Below are positions 35,946 to 43,343 of a stretch of 64,000 bases of DNA, in pieces. The position numbers were made by a program, and so were the translations under genes. Within the stretch, counting starts at the first letter, position 1. Each line of letters starts with the position of its first letter. Source of the stretch: an uncultured Flavobacteriaceae bacterium (lineage in GTDB: Bacteria > Bacteroidota > Bacteroidia > Flavobacteriales > Flavobacteriaceae); contig CAJIZF010000004.1 in NCBI GenBank assembly GCA_905181835.1, positions 434,001 to 498,000 on the forward strand, given 5' to 3'. A model generated the notes under the pieces. The model was given only the letters and a program-made list of their open reading frames with translations, did no database searches and had not been told where the DNA came from.

Positions 35946-37529
35946 ATGATTACAGGTGAAAATCATATTGGAAATCAACGATCAGCAACAGGTGCTAAAA
36001 CCTATAAAACGTTTAATCCTAAATTAAATATTGAAAACAATCAAGTTTTCACAGAAGCAACTTCTGAAGAAATTAATCAAGCAGCACAATTAGCTTCCGA
36101 GGCATTTAAGACCTTTAGTAAAAAATCGGGTCTTGAAAAAGCAACTTTTTTAAGAGCCATCGCAGATGAAATTTTAGCCATGGGAGACGATTTAATTACC
36201 ATGTATCAATCTGAAACGGGTCTTCCAGAAGGAAGAGCTAAAGGAGAAAGAGGGAGAACAATGGGGCAATTAACAAGTTTTGCTGCTATGCTAGAAGAGG
36301 GCTCTTGGGTAGAAGCGACCATCGATACTGCCGATTTAGATAGAAAACCCATTCCAAAACAAGATATTCGTAAAATGATGGTTCCTTTAGGGCCTGTAGT
36401 TGTATTTGGAGCCAGTAATTTTCCATTTGCTTATTCAACAGCTGGAGGTGATACGGCATCTGCTTTAGCGGCAGGTTGTCCTGTAATTTGTAAATCGCAC
36501 CCAATGCATGCTGGAACCGGAGAAATGGTAGCTGAAGCAATTATCAGAGCTGCTCAAAAAACAAATATGCCAAACGGCGTGTTTTCTAATTTAAACAGTT
36601 CAGGTATTGAAGTAGGGATCGAATTGGTGACGCATCCAGATATTAAAGCAGTCGGTTTTACAGGAAGTATTCAAGGAGGAAGAGCGTTGTATGATATTGC
36701 TGGACAAAGAGAGGAGCCTATACCAGTGTTTGCTGAAATGGGGAGTATTAATCCAGTGGTCTTATTGCCGCAAGCTCTTCAAAATAATGGAGATGCTTTG
36801 GCGAAAACGTATGCAGGTTCTATTACTTTAGGGACCGGTCAGTTTTGTACCAATCCTGGATTAATTCTTGGAATTAAAGGAGACGATTTGTCTAAATTTA
36901 TACAAGTACTTTCTACAGAAATAGTAAAATTAGAACCTTCTTGTATGTTGCACCCAACAATTATTGGCAACTATGAAAGAAACAAGCAAACTGCTTTACA
37001 ACAAGATGGTTTGATAGTAAAGGCTGATTTTAATGATAGTGTAGCAGTAAATCACGCAAGGCAAACGATTGTAACAGTAGAAGGCGAAACTTTTTTAGAA
37101 AATACCACCTTACATCAAGAAGTCTTTGGCCCCTTTTCAATGGTGGTCGAATGTAAAAATTCTGAAGAATTAGAAAGTATTATTAATCATTTAGAGGGTC
37201 AATTAACGGGAACGGTATTGGGAGAAAAAGAGGAGCTCGAAAAATACAGTTCGGTTATAGATGCCTTACAAAATAGAGTGGGTAGAATTATCTTTAATGG
37301 GGTTCCAACAGGTGTTGAGGTTTGTCCAGCAATGTTACATGGTGGTCCATACCCTTCGTCAACAGACAGTCGTTTTACGGCTGTAGGATTGCACTCAGTT
37401 AAAAGATGGGTCCGCCCTTTTAGTTTCCAAAGTTGGCCAAATGAACTACTGCCAGCTGAATTAAAAAATAACAATCCATTAGGAATTACCAGATTTGTAA
37501 ATGGTTTAAATACGTCCAATAAAATTTAA
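35946..37529 (+). CDS. 2-oxoglutarate semialdehyde (2,5-dioxovalerate) dehydrogenase
   Basis: A 527-residue NAD(P)-dependent aldehyde dehydrogenase. The nucleophile is Cys301 (GQFCTNPG) and the general base Glu264 (FAEMGS); GFTGSIQGG forms the nucleotide-binding region. Length and FCTNPG motif fit the ketoglutaric-semialdehyde group. It would carry out the last step of hydroxyproline degradation, giving 2-oxoglutarate. The stop is directly followed by the ATG of the DUF885 peptidase, so the genes are co-transcribed. Confidence 0.85.
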   Translation: MITGENHIGNQRSATGAKTYKTFNPKLNIENNQVFTEATSEEINQAAQLASEAFKTFSKKSGLEKATFLRAIADEILAMGDDLITMYQSETGLPEGRAKGERGRTMGQLTSFAAMLEEGSWVEATIDTADLDRKPIPKQDIRKMMVPLGPVVVFGASNFPFAYSTAGGDTASALAAGCPVICKSHPMHAGTGEMVAEAIIRAAQKTNMPNGVFSNLNSSGIEVGIELVTHPDIKAVGFTGSIQGGRALYDIAGQREEPIPVFAEMGSINPVVLLPQALQNNGDALAKTYAGSITLGTGQFCTNPGLILGIKGDDLSKFIQVLSTEIVKLEPSCMLHPTIIGNYERNKQTALQQDGLIVKADFNDSVAVNHARQTIVTVEGETFLENTTLHQEVFGPFSMVVECKNSEELESIINHLEGQLTGTVLGEKEELEKYSSVIDALQNRVGRIIFNGVPTGVEVCPAMLHGGPYPSSTDSRFTAVGLHSVKRWVRPFSFQSWPNELLPAELKNNNPLGITRFVNGLNTSNKI

Positions 37530-39266
37530 ATGTTTATGAAGTTTTTTCGAAATCTTGCTTTTTTTATAGGACTCGTCTTTATGAGTTTTTCAATAAATTT
37601 TGAAAATCCAGACTCGGAATTATTAAATAAAGTGATTACTGAAATTGAAGAACGAAATACCTATGATTGGAAAAAGTATCCCTTAGGATTATTCTCAAAA
37701 GAGCAATTTAAAAAGGAAGCAAATTATGCTAAAAAACAATTAAAACAATTAAACAAAATCAATCCTAAAAACCTATCAGAAACAGAATCTATTTCCTTAG
37801 AATTATTAAAATTTAATTTACAAGATACCATTGATTATTATAATTTTGAACGATTTTTAAATCCATTACTTTCAGATTCCGGGTTTCATACGAGCTTTCC
37901 CTTTATCGTTCGACCTTTTCAAAATTATAATCAAGTTAAAAGATATTTAGATCAACTAAATGCAATTCCAGATCGGGTTAACCAATTTCTTCCTTTATTG
38001 CGTGAAGGATTAGAAAAAGGAGTCTCTCAACCACGAGTTATTTTTAATGGCTACGAATCAAGTTATAATGATCATATCGTTAGTGATTTTAAAGAAAGTT
38101 ATTTTTATACTCCTTTTAATGACTTGCCGAGAACTCTAAGCTTATCTCAAAAAGATTCCATTTTAACAGCTGCCGAAGTAGCGATAACGAAACATGTAAT
38201 TCCGCAATTTAAGGTAGTAAAAACTTTTTTTGAAGAGGAGTATTATCCTAAAACAAGAAGCGCTATTGGAATTTCAGAAACACCAAATGGAAAAGAATAT
38301 TATCAAAACAGAATTAATTATTATACAACGAGTACTCAGTACTCTGCAGATGCAATTCATCAAATTGGTTTAGATGAAGTTGCTAGAATAAAAAACGAGA
38401 TGGAAAAAATTATTTTGGAATTAGAATTTCAAGGTAGTTTTTCAGAATTCCTTGACTTTTTAAGAACCGATCCTCAGTTTTACGCAACCAGTCCTGAGCA
38501 ATTGTTAATGATTGCTAGAGATATGGCAAAAAGAGCCGACGAACAATTACCAAGATTTTTTAAAACCTTACCAAGAAAACCTTATGGGGTAGCGGCCGTA
38601 CCAGCTGCAATTGCTCCTAAGTATACCACGGGACGCTATGTAGGTACCAGTAAAAATAGTACAGATCCCGGATATTATTGGGTAAACACCTATGATTTAC
38701 CAAGTAGACCTTTATATGTTTTACCGTCTCTTACGGTTCATGAAGCAGTACCAGGACATCACTTACAAGGCTCCTTAAACCTTGAGTTAGGGGACAGCAT
38801 CCCCCAATTTAGAAAGAATACTTATTTGTCTGCATACGGGGAAGGTTGGGGATTGTATTGTGAGTTTTTAGCCGAAGAAATGGGAATGTACACCACTGCC
38901 TACGAACAATTCGGAAAACTAACGTATGAAATGTGGAGAGCTTGCAGACTGGTAGTGGACACTGGAATCCATGCTAAAGGCTGGACCCGTGATCAAGTGA
39001 TTGAATACATGTCAAAAAACACGGCGCTTTCTATTCATGAAATTAATACCGAAACCGATCGCTACATTTCTTGGCCCGGTCAAGCCTTATCTTATAAAAT
39101 TGGAGAGCTTAAAATAAGAGAGCTTAGAACAAAAGCAGAAAAAGAATTAGGAGCAAATTTTGACATTAGAGAATTCCATGAAGTTGTTCTAGAACAAGGA
39201 ACAGTTACCTTGTCAATACTCGAAAAAAGAATCAATAATTACATCACAAAAAATAAGAATGAGTAG
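37530..39266 (+). CDS. Exported DUF885 family metallopeptidase-like protein
   Basis: A 578-residue protein with an N-terminal hydrophobic signal (about 5-22, FRNLAFFIGLVFMSFS), hence probably periplasmic. The DUF885 zinc motif HEAVPGHH lies at 404-411, with downstream EGWGLYCE (near 447-454) supplying further acidic ligands. DUF885 proteins are putative carboxypeptidases or dipeptidases. Inside a hydroxyproline operon it may release hydroxyproline from peptides. It abuts the dehydrogenase gene and overlaps the epimerase start by eight bases. Confidence 0.8.
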   Translation: MFMKFFRNLAFFIGLVFMSFSINFENPDSELLNKVITEIEERNTYDWKKYPLGLFSKEQFKKEANYAKKQLKQLNKINPKNLSETESISLELLKFNLQDTIDYYNFERFLNPLLSDSGFHTSFPFIVRPFQNYNQVKRYLDQLNAIPDRVNQFLPLLREGLEKGVSQPRVIFNGYESSYNDHIVSDFKESYFYTPFNDLPRTLSLSQKDSILTAAEVAITKHVIPQFKVVKTFFEEEYYPKTRSAIGISETPNGKEYYQNRINYYTTSTQYSADAIHQIGLDEVARIKNEMEKIILELEFQGSFSEFLDFLRTDPQFYATSPEQLLMIARDMAKRADEQLPRFFKTLPRKPYGVAAVPAAIAPKYTTGRYVGTSKNSTDPGYYWVNTYDLPSRPLYVLPSLTVHEAVPGHHLQGSLNLELGDSIPQFRKNTYLSAYGEGWGLYCEFLAEEMGMYTTAYEQFGKLTYEMWRACRLVVDTGIHAKGWTRDQVIEYMSKNTALSIHEINTETDRYISWPGQALSYKIGELKIRELRTKAEKELGANFDIREFHEVVLEQGTVTLSILEKRINNYITKNKNE

Positions 39267-40269
39267 AACCATTTTTAAATGTATTGATGCGCATACTTGC
39301 GGAAACCCTGTAAGAGTTGTGACTTCGGGTCGCCCAGATCTTTTAGGGAATTCCATGAGTGAAAAAAGACAACACTTTATTAAAGAATTCGACTGGATCC
39401 GAAAAGGGTTAATGTTTGAACCTAGAGGCCACGATATGATGAGCGGTAGTTTCTTTTTTAAACCTCAACATCCCGAAAACGACTTTGGAATACTATTTAT
39501 AGAAACTTCGGGTTGTTTGCCCATGTGTGGGCATGGAACTATTGGAGCGATTACTATTGCAGTTGAAGAAGGTTTAGTGATACCCAAAAAACCAGGAATC
39601 ATCAAAATGGAAACTCCTGCAGGTTTAGTAGAAATAGAATATAAAGAGACTAACAATAAGGTAGAATGGGTTAAACTAAAAAATGTAAAATCGTATTTAG
39701 CTGCTGAAAATTTAACGATTGATTGTCCAGAATTAGGGGACATTAGTTTTGATGTTTCTTATGGAGGAAACTATTATGCTATAATAGACCCACAGACCAA
39801 CTTTAGCGGAGTACAAGATTTTACGGCGGGTAAATTAATTCAATATTCTCAAATTCTAAGAAAACGAATCAATGACAAATACCCAAATAGGTTTATCCAT
39901 CCAGAAAATGATACCATTAGAGATGTTAGTCATCTATTATGGACCGGCGATCCAATAGATCCAAAATCTTCTGGAAGAAATGCGGTGTTTTATGGAGATA
40001 AAGCCATTGATAGAAGCCCATGTGGTACGGGAACATCGGCAAGGATGGCACAATTATATGCAAAAGGAAAATTAAGACTGGGGTACAAATTTGTTCATGA
40101 AAGTTTTATAGGTTCCACTTTTGTAGGAAGAATTGAAGAAGAAACAATATTGGATGGGAAAACAGCAATTATCCCTAGTATTCAAGGATGGGCAAAAGTA
40201 TATGGATACAATACCATTATTATTGATGATCAAGATGATCCATACGCACACGGTTTCCAGGTAATTTAA
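39259..40269 (+). CDS. 4-hydroxyproline 2-epimerase
   Basis: A 336-residue member of the proline racemase superfamily. Both catalytic cysteines are present: Cys90 in PMCGHGT and Cys255 in SPCGTGT. This separates it from trans-3-hydroxyproline dehydratases, which have Thr at the second site. It interconverts trans-4-hydroxy-L-proline and cis-4-hydroxy-D-proline, the entry step of the pathway encoded by the operon. The start lies within the end of the DUF885 gene, and the next gene follows after five bases. Confidence 0.88.
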   Translation: MSRTIFKCIDAHTCGNPVRVVTSGRPDLLGNSMSEKRQHFIKEFDWIRKGLMFEPRGHDMMSGSFFFKPQHPENDFGILFIETSGCLPMCGHGTIGAITIAVEEGLVIPKKPGIIKMETPAGLVEIEYKETNNKVEWVKLKNVKSYLAAENLTIDCPELGDISFDVSYGGNYYAIIDPQTNFSGVQDFTAGKLIQYSQILRKRINDKYPNRFIHPENDTIRDVSHLLWTGDPIDPKSSGRNAVFYGDKAIDRSPCGTGTSARMAQLYAKGKLRLGYKFVHESFIGSTFVGRIEEETILDGKTAIIPSIQGWAKVYGYNTIIIDDQDDPYAHGFQVI

Positions 40270-40274
40270 ATATA

Positions 40275-41522
40275 ATGAGTAAAGAGGTTGTAATTATTGG
40301 GGGAGGAATCATTGGTTTATGTTCTGCATATTACCTCCAGAAAGAAGGATGTGCTGTTACCATCATCGATCAATCGGATATGACCAAAGGAGCCTCCTTT
40401 GTCAATGCAGGATACATTACCCCTAGCCATATTATTCCGTTAGCAGCACCCGGTATGATTACTAAAGGGCTCAAATGGATGTTTGATACTGCTAGTCCTT
40501 TTTATGTGAAACCTCGTTTGGATAAAGATTTTTTACAATGGGCCTGGGCGTTTAAAAAATCGGCAACTGCTTCGAAGGTAGAAAAAGCAATTCCTATTAT
40601 TAAAGAGATCAATATTTTAGGGAGAGCGCTTTATGAAGAAATAAAGCAATCAGGAGATTTTAATTTTCATTACGAGCGAAAAGGACTTTTGATGTTATAT
40701 AAGACTGATAAAGCAGGTGAAGAAGAATGGGAGGTAGGACAGAGAGCAATTAAAGAAGGCTTGAATGTTAACCATATAACTGCTGAAGAGGTCAAAAAAA
40801 TGGAACCTAATGCAGCTATAGATTGTAAGGGAGCCGTTTATTTTGATTCCGATGCCCACATGACTCCTAATGAATTTATGACAGAAATGATATCTTATTT
40901 AAAGGAAAAGGGAGTTACCTTCTATACCCATGAAAAAGTTCAAGATTTAGTCATTTCTAAAGATGCTATAAAAGAAGTGATGACTACTAAAAGAAAACTA
41001 AAAGCAGACGAAGTGCTAATTGCTGCTGGCTCGTGGAGTCCTTTGCTAACTCGTAAATTAGGTGTTAAAATTCCTATACAGGCAGGAAAAGGGTATCGAA
41101 TAAATACAGTAAGAGAAACTGGAATAACGATTCCTGCACTATTAGTTGAAGCTAAAGTTGCCGTTACGCCAATGAATGGTTTTACACGTTTTGCAGGCAC
41201 TATGGAACTTGCAGGATTTAATGATAACATTAACCCTAAAAGAGTAAAAGCCATCAGTAATTCCGTATCAAATTATTACCAAGGATTGTCTCTAACTAAA
41301 GAGGAAGAAGCAACCGCTGATTTTGGATTGCGTCCCTGCTCTCCGGACGGATTGCCCTATATTGGCAGAACTCATAAATATAAAAATTTAATTATTGCTT
41401 CGGGGCATGCAATGATGGGTTGGAGTTTGGGACCCCCAACCGGAAAATTGGTTTCCGAAATAATCTCCGATAAAAAGTTGTCTCTAGATATCAAGCCGTT
41501 TCATCCAGATAGGAAGTTCTAA
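40275..41522 (+). CDS. FAD-dependent D-amino acid (D-hydroxyproline) dehydrogenase
   Basis: A 415-residue DadA-like flavoprotein. The dinucleotide-binding motif IIGGGIIGLCSAYYL spans about 7-21, and the C-terminal FGLRPCSPDGLPYIG and GHAMMGWSLGP segments are typical of glycine/D-amino acid oxidases. By context it oxidises cis-4-hydroxy-D-proline to 1-pyrroline-4-hydroxy-2-carboxylate, feeding the DapA-type deaminase. Last gene of the operon; the next gene converges with a six-base gap. Confidence 0.85.
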   Translation: MSKEVVIIGGGIIGLCSAYYLQKEGCAVTIIDQSDMTKGASFVNAGYITPSHIIPLAAPGMITKGLKWMFDTASPFYVKPRLDKDFLQWAWAFKKSATASKVEKAIPIIKEINILGRALYEEIKQSGDFNFHYERKGLLMLYKTDKAGEEEWEVGQRAIKEGLNVNHITAEEVKKMEPNAAIDCKGAVYFDSDAHMTPNEFMTEMISYLKEKGVTFYTHEKVQDLVISKDAIKEVMTTKRKLKADEVLIAAGSWSPLLTRKLGVKIPIQAGKGYRINTVRETGITIPALLVEAKVAVTPMNGFTRFAGTMELAGFNDNINPKRVKAISNSVSNYYQGLSLTKEEEATADFGLRPCSPDGLPYIGRTHKYKNLIIASGHAMMGWSLGPPTGKLVSEIISDKKLSLDIKPFHPDRKF

Positions 41523-41528
41523 AACAGG

Positions 41529-41969
41529 TTAACAAGACATATCTGCAATAATTTTCCATTCCCCCGCTATCTTTTTAAAAATAATTAAAAACACCCCGTT
41601 GGCATCGCCAACTTCTCTTTTTAAATGATAGGCTCCCATGACGGAGTAGCTGTCGCTACTTATTTTTGAAATAGCTTCCACCTTAAAATTTAGGGTTCCA
41701 GTGGCCTCTTTGGTTGGGTAGCCTTTTTTATAATTAGTTAAGGTTTGTTGCCAGCCTTTAGTAATCCCATTTCTTCCGTAAAATGTTAACGAATCACTTT
41801 GCCAGTAGCCCTGCATAAAACCTTCTAAATCGTTATTAGACCAAGCTTTTTCTTGAGCATTCATCACTGTTAGAATAGCTTCTTTGTCTTGTTTTATTGA
41901 AGTTGGTGTTTGACAACTTAGGCATACCAATAAACCTAATAATAAATAAATATAATTTCCTTTTCTCAT
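41529..41969 (-). CDS. NTF2/SnoaL-like (DUF4440-type) lipoprotein
   Basis: A 146-residue exported lipoprotein (lipobox CLSC, Cys19). The mature part is a small cone-shaped fold of the NTF2/SnoaL kind: an Ala-rich helix (ILTVMNAQEKAWSNNDLEGFM), a YWQSDSLTFYG strand, and a closing IIFKKIAGEWKIIAD strand pair. Function unknown; such proteins bind small ligands or act as isomerases. It may have its own promoter to the right, next to the repeat element. Confidence 0.7.
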   Translation of the reverse strand: MRKGNYIYLLLGLLVCLSCQTPTSIKQDKEAILTVMNAQEKAWSNNDLEGFMQGYWQSDSLTFYGRNGITKGWQQTLTNYKKGYPTKEATGTLNFKVEAISKISSDSYSVMGAYHLKREVGDANGVFLIIFKKIAGEWKIIADMSC

Positions 41970-41983
41970 TGTTCTTTTTTATG

Positions 41984-42183
41984 ACGTATAACGGTTTTGT
42001 ATATGATTTGGCGTGTTTGGTAGATTGGCTTGCGAGCGATTGGCAGCAGCGAAGCTGCGTGAGAATCAGAAAGGCAAGCGAAGCTACGTTTACGTTTTAT
42101 TCATATAATTTACTTTGTCTAAGTTAAGTAAAATTGTTGATGCTTTTAACTCAATCACGCTGAATTATATACGTTGTTACCCA
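41984..42183 (+). repeat. 200-bp structured repeat element with terminal inverted repeats
   Basis: This stretch is visibly richer in GC than its surroundings, with a compact hairpin GCAGC-GAA-GCTGC near 42045-42060 and repeated GGCTTGCGAGCG/GGCAAGCGAAGC words. Its ends are imperfect inverted repeats: 41999-42013 pairs with 42158-42172 over 15 positions with three G-T wobbles, flanked outward by TAACGG and GTTACCC. It codes for nothing. It looks like a mobile or cassette-associated repeat, though I cannot name the family. Confidence 0.6.
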
Positions 42184-42185
42184 AT
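42163..42185 (+). repeat. Left inverted repeat bracketing the LRR pseudogene
   Basis: The sequence ending GTTACCCAAT (42176-42185) is the exact reverse complement of ATTGGGTAAC at 43148-43157. Beyond it both copies continue with TATAC/GTATA after 3-4 unmatched bases. It is also the right end of the 200-bp repeat. Confidence 0.65.
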
Positions 42186-42227
42186 GTATTCTTTTATTCT
42201 TTTATTATTTTTTTAGTTTTTATATCC

Positions 42228-43138
42228 TTATTGGCTTTTAATATTTACAAATAAAACACCATTTTTTAAGACAGATAGATCTACTTGATTGAAGCTGTTT
42301 TTTTCTATTAAAACGACTTTTCCTGAAACAATTTCTATAGAATTAAGATCTATTATATCAGCTATCCCATTTATGAATAAAAAATCTTTTACTGGATTAG
42401 GGTATAGGTTTATATTTGTTGTAATTCAGTTTCATTTAAAGATAAATTACAATCTTCACTATAAATGGCTATTTCGTCTTTATGCCAATTGGATTGGTTA
42501 TTGGCGTATTGAACATCATCAGTCATCTACTTCAATGCAATATAAATTGGGATTATTTTGAGCATAGAAAGTAAATATCTCTGTATTATTTCCATTTTTT
42601 ATATTTAAACTTTCTAATAAATTAAAAGCACAATGTAATTCTAATATATTTACATTTTGTGTTAAATCTAAACTTGTTAATTGATTTTCAAAAATACCCA
42701 AATTAGTCAAGGCAGTATTTTGACTAACATCTAAACTTATAAGTTGATTATTGCCACATTTAAATGTAGTTAAAGAAAGACATCCACTTACATCTAATTT
42801 TTTTAGTTGATTATCGCCACAATACAGTTCTATTAAAGCGGTGTTTTTACTTACATCTAAGCTTGTAATTTGAGTATTAATACAACCCAAAAAAGTTAAA
42901 GAAGTAAATGCTTCTATCCCTTTAAGATTCGAAATTGATTTTTCATGAACAATTAATGTGTCGAGAGAGTTAATATTTGCAGTAATCACTTTTCCGTCAA
43001 CATCATCATCACTAATTTCATCTCCATCAGTATCAACAAGGATTGCCAATTCAAAGGTGAATTGTATACAGCAGTAGATGGAACACCTATTTTAAAAGAT
43101 GCGATTGTTAAAAAAAATATTAATGTGATATTTTTCAT
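42228..43138 (-). pseudogene. Frameshifted T9SS leucine-rich-repeat protein
   Basis: Three frames together encode one secreted LRR protein. It begins at ATG 43138 with a signal peptide (MKNITLIFFLTIASF). A shift near 43055-43065 moves into a frame with DTDGDEISDDDVDGK and about six leucine-rich units of the type L-T-x-L-x-x-x-x-N-Q-L-x-S-L-D, ending NPNLYCIEVDD. An extra 7 bases near 42520-42530 break the frame before VQYANNQSNWHKDEIAIY. A lost A near 42420 precedes the T9SS domain (NINLYPNPVKDFLFI), which runs to the stop at 42228-42230. No intact product is possible. Confidence 0.8.
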
Positions 43139-43147
43139 TTTTAAAAT

Positions 43148-43171
43148 ATTGGGTAACGTCTGTATATAACG
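43148..43171 (+). repeat. Right inverted repeat bracketing the LRR pseudogene
   Basis: ATTGGGTAAC then GTCT then GTATATAAC. It mirrors the left repeat at 42163-42185 (ATTGGGTAAC, three bases, GTATATAA on the opposite strand), lying ten bases before the pseudogene's start codon. Confidence 0.65.
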
Positions 43172-43343
43172 AATATAAACAAAAAGTATTGATTTTACTA
43201 TCATTTATGGGTTATTACACACCATTTTTATATATTTATAATAACCAATAATTTTATAGTTATTCAGCACCTTTTAAAAAATTGAGCCTAATAATGCTGT
43301 TTAAATAGGAGTACTAATGGAACGCTGTAAGTTATTCCATCTA

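Noticed and set aside
41984-42183. Canonical integron attC site
   Set aside because: The fold resembles one, but the RYYYAAC and GTTRRRY core boxes are not matched and no integron integrase is in the window.
42986-43204. Intact small secreted protein of 72 residues beginning MIVKSILFVY
   Set aside because: It contains the signal peptide of the LRR pseudogene and ends soon after the first frameshift; it is a fragment, not a gene.
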